DNA from: Nostoc sp. TCL240-02
Lineage (GTDB): Bacteria > Cyanobacteriota > Cyanobacteriia > Cyanobacteriales > Nostocaceae
DNA: 64,000 bases
Assembly (NCBI RefSeq): GCF_013343235.1
Contig: NZ_CP040094.1
Coordinates: 7,435,001-7,499,000, forward strand
Reading direction: 5' to 3'
Position numbers and translations under genes: made by a program. Under the pieces are notes generated by a model. The model was not told where the DNA came from. It worked only from the letters and a program-made list of their open reading frames with translations, and made no database searches. Positions 1 to 8,054 of the stretch are shown in pieces (position 1 is the stretch's first letter; each line of letters starts with the position of its first letter).

Positions 1-1
1 T

Positions 2-682
2 CGCGGGGAACCTTTACAGGATACGGCGCGGGTGTTAGACCGATATCTGGATATTTTGGCAATTCGCACTTTTGCCCAACAGGATTTGGAAACTTTTGCT
101 CACTATGCCAAGATTCCGGTAATTAATGCGCTTACTGATGCAGAACATCCTTGTCAGGTATTAGCTGATTTATTGACGATTCAAGAAAGCTTTAACAGCC
201 TTGCTGGGTTAACTTTAACCTACGTGGGTGATGGCAATAATATGGCTAATTCTCTGATGTTGGGCTGTGCTTTGGTAGGGATGAATGTCAGAATTGCTAC
301 TCCTAGCGGATATGAGCCAGATTCTAAGATTGTAGAACAAGCAAGAGCGATCGCTAATAACAAAACGGAAGTCTTTGTCACTCATGATCCAGAATTAGCA
401 GCTAAGGGTTCTACTGTACTTTATACTGATGTCTGGGCAAGTATGGGGCAAGAATCTGAAGCCAATAATCGGATGCCAATTTTTCAGCCTTACCAAATTT
501 CGGAACAGCTATTGAGTCTTGCTGATCCAGAGGCAATTGTTTTACACTGCTTACCAGCCCATCGTGGTGAAGAAATTACTGAGGCAGTTATTGAAGGTTC
601 TCAATCAAAAGTTTGGGAACAGGCAGAAAATCGCTTACACGCTCAAAAAGCTTTGCTTGCGAGTATCTTAGGGGCGGAATGA
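2..682 (+). CDS. argF: Ornithine carbamoyltransferase, 5'-truncated by the window
   Basis: This is the C-terminal part of ornithine carbamoyltransferase, which joins carbamoyl phosphate and ornithine to give citrulline in cytoplasmic arginine synthesis. The reading frame is open to the left edge, so the true start lies outside; a GTG at 32 is internal. Visible family motifs are ALTDAEHPCQVLADL (carbamoyl-phosphate/ornithine loop), YVGDGNNMANSL, VLYTDVWASMGQE and the C-terminal HCLPAHRGEE signature with the conserved Cys. The remaining 226 codons are about three quarters of the usual 305-310 residues. It ends in TGA about 250 bases before lexA. The family assignment is very secure. Confidence 0.96.
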   Translation, partial: RGEPLQDTARVLDRYLDILAIRTFAQQDLETFAHYAKIPVINALTDAEHPCQVLADLLTIQESFNSLAGLTLTYVGDGNNMANSLMLGCALVGMNVRIATPSGYEPDSKIVEQARAIANNKTEVFVTHDPELAAKGSTVLYTDVWASMGQESEANNRMPIFQPYQISEQLLSLADPEAIVLHCLPAHRGEEITEAVIEGSQSKVWEQAENRLHAQKALLASILGAE

Positions 683-699
683 AAGGAGTTAGGAATTAG

Positions 700-745
700 G
701 AGTACAGACGAGACGTGATTAATCGCTTCTGTACAAAAGTTAGGA
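700..745. repeat. Short palindromic interspersed repeat in argF-lexA gap
   Basis: The segment contains GTACAGACG...GATTAATCGC...CTGTAC, an imperfect palindrome flanked by TTAGGAGT copies. A similar unit (CTGTACAGACGCAATTAATCGCGTCT) is present near 22263-22288. It looks like a dispersed repeat typical of Nostocales intergenic DNA; no function is evident. A 61-codon frame on the other strand across this gap is not credible as a gene. Confidence 0.5.
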
Positions 746-884
746 GTCAGAATAGCTAGTGTGCAATTGGCTCCTAACTACTTGCTGGTAAAAAATCCGA
801 AATAAATTGGTAAAAGAAAAGAGAATATTCTTACTTTTGCCTTTCATAATTTTTACTTTTCTCTTGTTATAGGGAGTTTTTTGT

Positions 885-898
885 AGTACTAATGTTCT
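885..898 (+). promoter_or_regulatory. LexA box upstream of lexA
   Basis: AGTACTAATGTTCT matches every defined position of the published cyanobacterial LexA-box consensus RGTACNNNDGTWCB. It lies 31 bases before the lexA start codon, in the position expected for an operator overlapping the promoter or early leader. This implies negative autoregulation and release after DNA damage. The match is read directly; the regulatory role is inferred from the known consensus. Confidence 0.85.
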
Positions 899-929
899 AG
901 AGACATTAATAATTACTTCCCGCAAATTT

Positions 930-1535
930 ATGGAACGTCTAACAGAAGCTCAACAAGAACTTTACGAATGGTTGGCAGAATACATCAGAACGCACCAGCA
1001 TTCGCCTTCTATTCGGCAAATGATGCAAGCGATGAACCTGAAGTCACCAGCACCAATTCAAAGCCGTTTAGAGCATTTACGCACTAAAGGATATATTGAA
1101 TGGGCTGAAGGACAAGCGCGAACAATTCGGATTTTGCGTCCTGTGAAGCAAGGTGTACCAATTTTGGGCACGATCGCGGCTGGTGGTTTAATAGAACCGT
1201 TTACTGATGCTGTAGATCATTTAGACTTTTCTAATTTTGATTTACCTCCCCAAACCTACGCTTTGCGCGTAGCTGGCGATAGTATGATTGAAGATTTAAT
1301 TACTGATGGCGATGTGGTATTTCTGCGTCCAGTAGCAGAACCAAATCATTTAAAAAATGGTACTATCGTCGCCGCCAGAGTAGATGGATTTGGTACAACA
1401 TTAAAACGTTTTTATCGCCAAGGCGATCGCGTTACCCTTAAACCAGCAAATCCCAAGTACAATCCCATAGAAGTCAGCGCTATGCAAGTGCAGGTGCAAG
1501 GTTCACTCATTGGTGTTTGGCGTGGTTACAACTGA
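930..1535 (+). CDS. lexA: LexA repressor, SOS-response regulator and self-cleaving protease
   Basis: The 201-residue protein has an N-terminal winged-helix DNA-binding domain (about 1-70) and a C-terminal S24 peptidase domain. The autocleavage bond is visible as TIAAGG, with Ala84-Gly85, the same numbering as in E. coli. The catalytic pair is Ser118 in AGDSM and Lys159 in TTLKRF, so this copy should be able to cleave itself on contact with RecA; some cyanobacterial LexA proteins lack these residues. The ATG at 930 gives the normal family length. A consensus LexA box lies just upstream, indicating autoregulation. It stands between argF and the phosphorothioation island. Confidence 0.96.
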   Translation: MERLTEAQQELYEWLAEYIRTHQHSPSIRQMMQAMNLKSPAPIQSRLEHLRTKGYIEWAEGQARTIRILRPVKQGVPILGTIAAGGLIEPFTDAVDHLDFSNFDLPPQTYALRVAGDSMIEDLITDGDVVFLRPVAEPNHLKNGTIVAARVDGFGTTLKRFYRQGDRVTLKPANPKYNPIEVSAMQVQVQGSLIGVWRGYN

Positions 1536-1538
1536 GTA

Positions 1539-1627
1539 ATGGGGAGTGGGGAATAGGGAATGGGGAATGGGGAATGGGAAAGATAAGTACCAATGACTGA
1601 TGAGCAATGACCAATGACTAATGACTA
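1539..1627. repeat. Short tandem heptamer repeats (GGGGAAT and CAATGAC types)
   Basis: Between lexA and the helicase gene there are about five GGGGAAT/GGGGAGT-like units (1539-1580), followed by CAATGACT/CAATGAC units (1589-1627). These belong to the short tandemly repeated heptamers known from heterocystous cyanobacteria. Similar tracts recur throughout the window at gene borders, and here they mark the left edge of the defence island. No coding content is seen. Confidence 0.8.
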
Positions 1628-1634
1628 AATAAAT

Positions 1635-3113
1635 ATGTACCTGACGCAAAATTCAGTGCAACAACTGCCCACTTTCCGGTTGAAATTACCATTTACAAGG
1701 GAAAGTAAGGGCAGTTATCACACGCAACCATTACCAGGATGCCCAAGAATGCCTCCGTCTCTGCAATTGCGGCAATATCAGCGCCAAGCGATCGCTAGCT
1801 GGTTTACCAACAATGGCAGAGGGACGCTGAAAATGGCTACTGGTAGTGGTAAAACGATTACCGCATTAGCGATCGCTTGTGAATTGTATCAACAGATTAA
1901 TTTACAAGTTCTGGTGGTGGTGTGTCCCTATCGTCATCTCGTCACTCAATGGGCGCGAGAATGCGAAAAATTTAATTTGCAACCCATTTTAGCTTTTGAA
2001 AATTTACGCACTTGGCAAAGTCAACTGTCTACGCAAATTTATAATCTGCGTTCTGGTTCTCAAAGATTTGTCACGGTGATTACTACGAACTCTACTTTAA
2101 TTGGAGATGGGTTTCAATCTCAACTCAAATATTTTCCCGCCAAAACTTTAATTATTGGAGATGAAGCGCATAATTTAGGCGCACCCAAGTTAGAAGAAAG
2201 TTTACCGCGCAGCGTTGGATTGAGACTAGCTTTATCTGCCACACCGGAGAGATATTTTGATGATTTTGGCACGCAATCTCTATTTGATTATTTTGGCCCA
2301 GTTGTCCAACCAGAGTTTACCTTGAGGGATGCGATCGCTCAAGGTGCTTTGGTACATTATTTGTATTATCCGGTGCTGGTAGAGTTAACTGAAGCAGAAA
2401 GTATTGCTTATTTAAAGCTAACTAAAAGAATTGGGCGATCGCTTCTTTATCGAGATCGAGAAAATGGACAGGCGGGAAACTTTGAAGACAATGAAGATTT
2501 AAAGCCGTTGTTGATGCAAAGAGCAAGGCTAATTGGTGCGGCAGAAAACAAATTAACTGCTTTGCGCGATTTAATGATTACTCGCCGCGAAACTAGCCAC
2601 ACTCTTTTTTATTGTAGTGATGGTTCCCAAGATGCGGGACAACGTTCATCTCTGCGCCAACTCAAAGCTGTTGCTAAAATTCTGGGGGTGGATTTAGGTT
2701 ACAAGGTAAGCACTTATACAGCCCAAACAACTTTACAAGAAAGGGAAATTTTACGGCATCAATTTGAAAGTGGAGAGTTGCAAGGTTTAGTCGCAATTCG
2801 TTGTTTAGATGAAGGTGTCGATATTCCGGCAATTCAAACTGCGGTGATTTTATCAAGTTCTGGTAATCCCCGCCAATTCATTCAACGACGGGGGCGAGTT
2901 TTACGTCCTCATCCTGCTAAAGAACGCGCCACTATATTTGACATGATTGTTTTGCCACCAGATTTAGATAGAGAAACTATAGAAGTTGAGCGCAATCTCT
3001 TAAAAAAGGAATTACGGCGGTTTGTGGAGTTCGCTGATTTAGCTGATAACGCAGGAGAAGCAAGAATGAAGTTACTTGATTTACAAAAGCGCTATGGTTT
3101 ATTAGATATTTGA
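1635..3113 (+). CDS. DEAH-box superfamily 2 helicase, probable phosphorothioation-system restriction protein
   Basis: The 492-residue protein is an SF2 helicase. Walker A ATGSGKT is at 68-74, motif II DEAH at 176-179, motif III SATPER at 201-206, and motif VI QRRGRVLR at 417-424, with QLRQYQRQAI acting as a Q-like region near 45-54. The two RecA folds resemble the R-subunit helicases of type I/III restriction enzymes, but no nuclease domain is visible. A family of this form (dnd_restrict_1, restriction helicase of DNA phosphorothioation systems) is known next to dnd genes, and here it opens such an island. The role in attacking DNA lacking phosphorothioate is inferred. Several HIP1 octamers suggest long residence in the genome. 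Confidence 0.8.
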   Translation: MYLTQNSVQQLPTFRLKLPFTRESKGSYHTQPLPGCPRMPPSLQLRQYQRQAIASWFTNNGRGTLKMATGSGKTITALAIACELYQQINLQVLVVVCPYRHLVTQWARECEKFNLQPILAFENLRTWQSQLSTQIYNLRSGSQRFVTVITTNSTLIGDGFQSQLKYFPAKTLIIGDEAHNLGAPKLEESLPRSVGLRLALSATPERYFDDFGTQSLFDYFGPVVQPEFTLRDAIAQGALVHYLYYPVLVELTEAESIAYLKLTKRIGRSLLYRDRENGQAGNFEDNEDLKPLLMQRARLIGAAENKLTALRDLMITRRETSHTLFYCSDGSQDAGQRSSLRQLKAVAKILGVDLGYKVSTYTAQTTLQEREILRHQFESGELQGLVAIRCLDEGVDIPAIQTAVILSSSGNPRQFIQRRGRVLRPHPAKERATIFDMIVLPPDLDRETIEVERNLLKKELRRFVEFADLADNAGEARMKLLDLQKRYGLLDI

Positions 3114-3183
3114 TGAGCAATTGTAAAATTTTTTTAGTTTTGAAAAAAGAAGCATTAAGTATGAAATAATAAAAATATGGGTT

Positions 3184-3240
3184 AGATAATAATGGGATGT
3201 AAGTTGCTTTAAAAATTTTACTTACATCCCATTATTATCT
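3184..3240. repeat. Perfect 21-bp inverted repeat with 15-base loop
   Basis: The arms 3184-3204 and 3220-3240 are exact reverse complements (AGATAATAATGGGATGTAAG plus T). They enclose a T/A-rich 15-base loop. The hairpin lies 71 bases after the helicase stop and 161 bases before the next small gene. No T-tract follows directly, so it is not a typical intrinsic terminator. It could be an RNA processing or stability hairpin, an operator or a remnant of a miniature mobile element. The symmetry is seen directly; the function is unknown. Confidence 0.85.
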
Positions 3241-3400
3241 ATATTACTTAAAATATATAATAACAGAAAACAATTAAAGAATAAAGTGTTTTTTCAAAGA
3301 AAATTAGGTTTTTAAAGATAACGCTAATAGTGAGTTTACGGAGGCTATTTTAGCACTAGAGAAAGTTAAAATGTAGAAAAACTATATTTTAAAATCCGAT

Positions 3401-3574
3401 ATGTCACAAGAGGCGGATATCGATGATGTTCAAGAGCCAATTACCAGCGCACCTCCAGAAGTACGGCGAATTATTGAGCGGGTATGGAAGTTGGAAAAAG
3501 GCAGACTAGATAAAAAGATTAACAGCCATATAAATGATAATATTTTAGACATTATTAAGGAAGAGGTGCGATGA
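3401..3574 (+). CDS. Small 57-residue protein, translationally coupled to the DndD-like ATPase
   Basis: A short gene starting at ATG 3401 encodes an acidic, helical 57-residue protein (begins MSQEADIDDVQEPITSAP, ends IIKEEVR). Its TGA overlaps the ATG of the following ATPase gene in an ATGA motif (3571-3574), which is strong evidence for translation and coupled expression. The composition, with EVRRIIERVWKLEKGRLDKK in the middle, suggests a helical partner or regulatory subunit. No known family was recognised. The overlap and fixed neighbour suggest it works in a complex with the ATPase, perhaps with the upstream helicase; that is inference. Confidence 0.7.
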   Translation: MSQEADIDDVQEPITSAPPEVRRIIERVWKLEKGRLDKKINSHINDNILDIIKEEVR

Positions 3575-5643
3575 AGCTGACTTCAATCAAGCTCTGCAAC
3601 TTTCGCTCCTTTTATGGTACGACACCAGAAATGCTTCTGGCTGGTGGAGATATTCAAAACACAACTATTATTCATGGTAATAATGGCTCTGGAAAAACCA
3701 GTTTACTAAATGCCTTTACGTGGGTATTATATGAGAAATTCAGTGCGGCATTTGCATCGATAGAACAGTTAGTAAATAAGCGTGCGATCGCAGAAACTCA
3801 AAAAGGTCAAGCTGTAGAATGTTGGGTAGAGATTGGCTGGGAACATGAAGGTAAACGCTATCGAGTGAAACGCACCTGTCGGGGTTATAAAAACGAAGGT
3901 GATTTTGATGCTGGTAAAACTCAATTAACTATGTGGGTTGGTGCGGATGATGGTAAATGGAATATACCAACTCAGCAACCAGACGATATAATTAATCAAA
4001 TTTTACCCGCTACTTTACATCAATATTTTTTCTTTGACGGCGAACGAATTGAAGAAATAGTCCGTTCTGATAAAAAAGCTGAAATTGCTGAAGCTACAAA
4101 AATCTTCTTGGGTGTGGAAGTAATCAACCGTTCCATCAGACATTTAGGAGATGCTAAAAAAACTTTAGAAAATGAGTTGAAAGCTATTGGTGATTCTGAA
4201 ACTAAACAGCTATTACGACAGCAAGAAAAGATAGAAAGAGAACGTGAACGCATTACCAAACGCCAAACTGAAATTAAAGAAGAGTTAGAATATCAACAAA
4301 CTTTTAAAAAAGAGACAAGTAATCGTTTGCGAGAATTGAGTGCAGCTAAAGAATTGCAAGAAAGATGGCAGGATTTAGAATCGCAGAAACTTGCGAATCA
4401 AGAAGAATATAAAAAAACGAAGGAAGCACTGAAAAAAGTTATCTCTGCGCGGGGTTATACTGTTTTATTGTCAGAAACTACATCCCAGTTCCGAGGAATT
4501 ATCAATGATTTAAAGCAGCGTGGCGAATTAACATCAGGAATTTCGCGGGAATTTGTCAATGATTTACTCAATTCTCAACGCTGTATTTGTGGTGCAGAAT
4601 TACACGAGGGTAATCATTCTCATACTCATGTGAGTACTTGGTTAAATAAAGCAGGTTCTTCGGCGGTAGAAGAAACTGCAATTCGGATGATAGCACAAGT
4701 AGATGAAATTGATAAGCAAGCAATAGGATTTTGGGAAGAAGTTGATAGAGAACAAACCAGGATTAATCAGTTAAGGCAAAGCATATCTCAAATTGAAGGC
4801 GATTTAGACAATATTCAAGAACGGTTGCGAAAAGATGCTAATGAAGAAATTAGCAGTCTACAAAAACGGTTAGATGAAATTGAAAGTAAGATTGATGAAT
4901 TGAATCGAGAACAGGGTGCAAATCAGCAGCAAATTGCTCAACTCACAACTGAGATTGAAGGTTTAAATAAACAAATTGCCAAACAAAAACTGAATGAAGA
5001 CAAGCAAACTCTAGCACAGCGACGAATTAACGCTACTCAAGATGCAATCGAACGATTAACGGAAGTTAGAAATCGTCAAGAACAACAATTTCGCCTGCAA
5101 CTAGAAAAGCGAGTACAAGAAATATTTACTGAGATTTCTGTGACTCCATACATTCCTAAAATTAGCGATAAATATGAACTGACATTAGTAGAAAATACTA
5201 CAGGTGTGGAAGCGCCAGTTGCAGCTTCTACTGGGGAAAATCAAATTCTCAGTTTATCTTTTATAGCCAGCATCATTGACAAAGTACGGGAATGGAGTGA
5301 AAAGCGTAAAATGATGATGATTCCCGATAGTAGTACTTTCCCAATTGTCATGGATTCGCCGTTTGGTAGTTTGGATGAGAATTCGCGGCGACATATTGCG
5401 AAGACAATTCCCCAATTAGCTAATCAGTTGATAGTTTTAGTTACTAAGACTCAGTGGCGGGGTGAAGTGGAAGCAGAAATTACAGACAGAATTGGTAGAG
5501 AATATGTGCTTACGTATTATTCATCTAAGCCGGATTGCGAACAAGATTATATTCAGTTGGGTGGGGAAAGATATCCTTTGGTGAAACAAAGTCCGAATGA
5601 GTTTGAATATACGGAAATTATCGCAGTTGAACGGAATGGGTAA
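3571..5643 (+). CDS. SMC/Rad50-like ATPase related to DndD
   Basis: The 690-residue protein has an N-terminal ABC-type ATPase half with Walker A GNNGSGKT at 36-43, a FFFDGERIEEI motif near 153-163, long coiled coils (about 185-290 and 370-505), a CICGAEL hook-like turn at 338-344, and a C-terminal half with a signature-like STGENQILSLSF and Walker B IVMDSPFGSLDE. The FDGE motif and overall order are shared with DndD at 13703-15688, so the island holds two DndD-type ATPases. It overlaps the small gene before it. A role with the helicase in sensing or restricting unmodified DNA is inferred. It could instead belong to a separate Rad50-like defence module. Confidence 0.8.
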   Translation: MKLTSIKLCNFRSFYGTTPEMLLAGGDIQNTTIIHGNNGSGKTSLLNAFTWVLYEKFSAAFASIEQLVNKRAIAETQKGQAVECWVEIGWEHEGKRYRVKRTCRGYKNEGDFDAGKTQLTMWVGADDGKWNIPTQQPDDIINQILPATLHQYFFFDGERIEEIVRSDKKAEIAEATKIFLGVEVINRSIRHLGDAKKTLENELKAIGDSETKQLLRQQEKIERERERITKRQTEIKEELEYQQTFKKETSNRLRELSAAKELQERWQDLESQKLANQEEYKKTKEALKKVISARGYTVLLSETTSQFRGIINDLKQRGELTSGISREFVNDLLNSQRCICGAELHEGNHSHTHVSTWLNKAGSSAVEETAIRMIAQVDEIDKQAIGFWEEVDREQTRINQLRQSISQIEGDLDNIQERLRKDANEEISSLQKRLDEIESKIDELNREQGANQQQIAQLTTEIEGLNKQIAKQKLNEDKQTLAQRRINATQDAIERLTEVRNRQEQQFRLQLEKRVQEIFTEISVTPYIPKISDKYELTLVENTTGVEAPVAASTGENQILSLSFIASIIDKVREWSEKRKMMMIPDSSTFPIVMDSPFGSLDENSRRHIAKTIPQLANQLIVLVTKTQWRGEVEAEITDRIGREYVLTYYSSKPDCEQDYIQLGGERYPLVKQSPNEFEYTEIIAVERNG

Positions 5644-5708
5644 TTACTCACGGAGAAGCGCAAAGGTTTTTTCTTGGTTACATTTGAGAAAAAGAGAGGA
5701 ATAAAGTT

Positions 5709-6278
5709 ATGGTTGCGAGTTCAGACAGAAATTATATGTCTCCCCAAGAATATGTGGAATGGGAAGAACGCCAAGAAATTAAATATGAATATATTGATGG
5801 TGAAGTTTTCGCCATGACTGGGGGTACTCTTCCCCATACAACTATTGCTTTAAACTTAGCTTCAGCGTTAAAAATTCATCTAAGAGGGAGTGAGTGTCTT
5901 CCCTTTATGGCGGATGCGAAAGTAGGTGTATCTGAGAAGGGGCCTTTTCATTATCCCGATGTTGTGGTGAGTTGCGATGAACGGGATAAACAAGCTATTC
6001 AATTTCTCCAATATCCCTGTTTGATTGTTGAAGTTCTGTCCCCAAGCACGGAAGCTTACGACAGAGGTAAAAAATTTACGCGGTATCGTCGCATTCAGAC
6101 TTTGCAAGAATATGTCCTCATTGATGCTGAAAAAATTGGTTTAGATTGTTTTCGATTAAATGATAGAGGACTCTGGGAGTTACACCCTTATGAAGCAGGG
6201 GATGAGGTTCATTTAACTAGCGTCGATTTCCATTTTCCGATTTCTTTGCTTTATGAAGATGTTCAATTATCAATTTAA
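5709..6278 (+). CDS. Uma2 family endonuclease (DUF820)
   Basis: This 189-residue protein shows the Uma2/DUF820 PD-(D/E)XK layout. It has an N-terminal MSPQEYVEWEER and YEYIDGEVFAMTGGT, then the catalytic FHYPDVVVSCDE and CLIVEVLSPST segments, then RYRRIQTLQEYVLID. These proteins are greatly multiplied in cyanobacteria and their biological role is mostly unknown; restriction-like DNA cleavage is predicted from the fold. It lies 65 bases after the ATPase gene on the same strand, between two Dnd-linked genes, and may simply be a passenger. Two other intact copies occur in this window. Confidence 0.85.
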   Translation: MVASSDRNYMSPQEYVEWEERQEIKYEYIDGEVFAMTGGTLPHTTIALNLASALKIHLRGSECLPFMADAKVGVSEKGPFHYPDVVVSCDERDKQAIQFLQYPCLIVEVLSPSTEAYDRGKKFTRYRRIQTLQEYVLIDAEKIGLDCFRLNDRGLWELHPYEAGDEVHLTSVDFHFPISLLYEDVQLSI

Positions 6279-6447
6279 ATTTCACGCAGAGGCGCGGTGT
6301 CAGGATGGACTATGTTTGTGGATAACTTGTTTGTTTAGCGATCGCCCCGCCCACATACTATCATAAAATCATACCTTCGCAAGTGCGTAAACGTAGCGAT
6401 CGCTTTTCGCTGTCGGTTAAGATGGCAACAATGTAAATATTAATATC

Positions 6448-6921
6448 ATGGCGGAAACTGGCAGAATCAGGGTTGCTAAAGATAAAGCTGAGTTGGTGAA
6501 GGATTTAACGTCTTCAGATGGTGGAACAGGGCCTTTTAATACTTTTGCTGATGTGATTGTGTTTGCAGCAGCTTTGGGTGCAAAGCATAAAAAACGCGTG
6601 CCTTTAGGGGAAATTTCTAAAAGGGAACCGTCGCCAATACCCCAAGAACAGTTTATAGTCAGGGGATATAATACGGTAATAAATTTAATAGCAATTGCTG
6701 AAATTCAAGATATAAAAGTTTTATCTCTTCAAGAAGGAAACAATAACGAGAAACGTAATTATATCTTTGAAGAATATGCAAATGGTGGACTTGAAATCTT
6801 ACAATCAGAAATCCGTGGTGCAGTAGATTATTCTGAAAGGATTTTATTGATACTTAGTTCTGAGAGGTTTCAAGATAACTCCGAAGAAGAGGATTTTGAT
6901 TTAAGCAAATTTCTTTCATAA
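6448..6921 (+). CDS. DNA phosphorothioation-associated protein 4
   Basis: The 157-residue protein begins with GRIRVAKDKAELVKDL and continues with FNTFADVIVFAAALGAKHKKR, a pattern I recognise from the Dnd system-associated protein 4 family found only near dnd genes. The C-terminus is very acidic (NSEEEDFDLSKF). The middle is helical with no catalytic motif in view. Its biochemical role is not established. It lies between a Uma2 gene and the HNH endonuclease gene in the same direction, which fits a restriction or regulatory accessory function. The family call rests on remembered pattern and context. Confidence 0.7.
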   Translation: MAETGRIRVAKDKAELVKDLTSSDGGTGPFNTFADVIVFAAALGAKHKKRVPLGEISKREPSPIPQEQFIVRGYNTVINLIAIAEIQDIKVLSLQEGNNNEKRNYIFEEYANGGLEILQSEIRGAVDYSERILLILSSERFQDNSEEEDFDLSKFLS

Positions 6922-6994
6922 ATTAGCATCGATCCACACTTAACCATTACCAAATGGCTAAGAAAATACTTATGATATATAGAAAAATGAAACA

Positions 6995-7981
6995 ATGAGT
7001 AAAGCACAACAGCCGATAAATCAGCATAGTTTAGTTTATTATTGTGAATGTTTTTCTAATATTAAGGTATATAGAAGTCAGAAAAGGGGTGATGCTCTTA
7101 ATAAACCTATATTACTTTTATCTATAATTGACCTAATTACACAAGATTTAATTACAGATAATCGTATTATCATATCAGATGAATTGATTGATACTTTCAA
7201 GAAGTATTGGCAAGTACTTGCTTCTAGTACTTTTAAGGGAAGTGATTTTGCCCTTCCTTTTTTTCATCTAAAAAATGATAATGGTAAATTTTGGCATCTC
7301 AGGTATAGTTCTGGATATGATGGTGGTCGTCCACAAACAATTCCTAAACTCAAGGAAGATGTTGACTATGCATATTTGGATGATGAACTATTTAATTTAA
7401 TTCAAGATGAAATTTCTAGGCAAATATTAATTGATGCACTTGTTTCAGCTTGGCTACCATCTGAAGATAATACAATAGAAAGTTTTTTAACAATTAATGA
7501 AAATTTTCAAGATATCTCCTTAAAAATAGACATAGACAAAAATATAGAGTCTACTAATTTAGATGCTAATTCTAGAAGGAGCTTAAGAAATCAAGTAATT
7601 AGAAATGCTTTTTTTAGGAAAGCAATTGTAAATATTTATGATTACAAATGTGCTTTTTGTGGGATAAAAGTTACTAAATCTGTAAGCCAAAACATCGTTG
7701 ATGGCGCACATATCAAGCCATTTGCACAATTCAATGATAGTAGAATTCATAATGGAATAGCACTTTGCAAAAACCATCATTGGGCATTTGATCGCGGTTG
7801 GTTTGCTGTAGATGAGCAATACAAAATTATAGTTAGCAATGATTTGAAAGAAGCATCTCCCCATGTTAAACCTATGAAAGATTTTCATGGTGAAACGATA
7901 CTTCTACCAAATACAGAGCAGCATTTTCCAGAACTAGAAGCGCTACAATGGCATCGTCAAAATATATTTCAATCAGGGTGA
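6995..7981 (+). CDS. HNH endonuclease with predicted phosphorothioate-DNA-binding N-terminus
   Basis: The 328-residue protein has two parts. Residues 1-155 follow the pattern of sulfur-binding domains of PT-dependent restriction enzymes: NKPILLLSIIDLI, a FKKYW helix, ALPFFHL, FWHLRY and a YLDDELFNLI helix. Residues 205-290 form an HNH nuclease with CAFC (219-222), GAHIKPF (His239), RIHNGIALCKNHHWAFD (Asn253, Cys258, His261, His262). By comparison with ScoMcrA-type enzymes it would cut near phosphorothioated DNA. That is notable because it lies in a genome able to make that mark. The coding DNA is markedly AT-rich and contains no GCGATCGC octamer, unlike its neighbours, which suggests recent acquisition. 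Confidence 0.82.
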   Translation: MSKAQQPINQHSLVYYCECFSNIKVYRSQKRGDALNKPILLLSIIDLITQDLITDNRIIISDELIDTFKKYWQVLASSTFKGSDFALPFFHLKNDNGKFWHLRYSSGYDGGRPQTIPKLKEDVDYAYLDDELFNLIQDEISRQILIDALVSAWLPSEDNTIESFLTINENFQDISLKIDIDKNIESTNLDANSRRSLRNQVIRNAFFRKAIVNIYDYKCAFCGIKVTKSVSQNIVDGAHIKPFAQFNDSRIHNGIALCKNHHWAFDRGWFAVDEQYKIIVSNDLKEASPHVKPMKDFHGETILLPNTEQHFPELEALQWHRQNIFQSG

Positions 7982-7991
7982 AATATCAAAT

Positions 7992-8029
7992 TATACCCAT
8001 ATAAGAATTTAACTTCCAATATGGGTATA
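7992..8029. terminator. Hairpin between convergent genes, probable bidirectional terminator
   Basis: TATACCCATAT (7992-8002) and ATATGGGTATA (8019-8029) are perfect 11-bp complementary arms around a 16-base loop. The hairpin lies between the 3' ends of the HNH gene and the AIPR gene, which converge. Long T-runs are absent, so termination efficiency is uncertain, but the position favours a shared terminator. Confidence 0.6.
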
Positions 8030-8054
8030 GTTATTAATGCTCAAGTAAGTTTAA

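Noticed and set aside
740..925. 61-codon minus-strand frame between argF and lexA
   Set aside because: Covers a dispersed repeat and the LexA box; composition is not protein-like and no ribosome-binding site precedes it.
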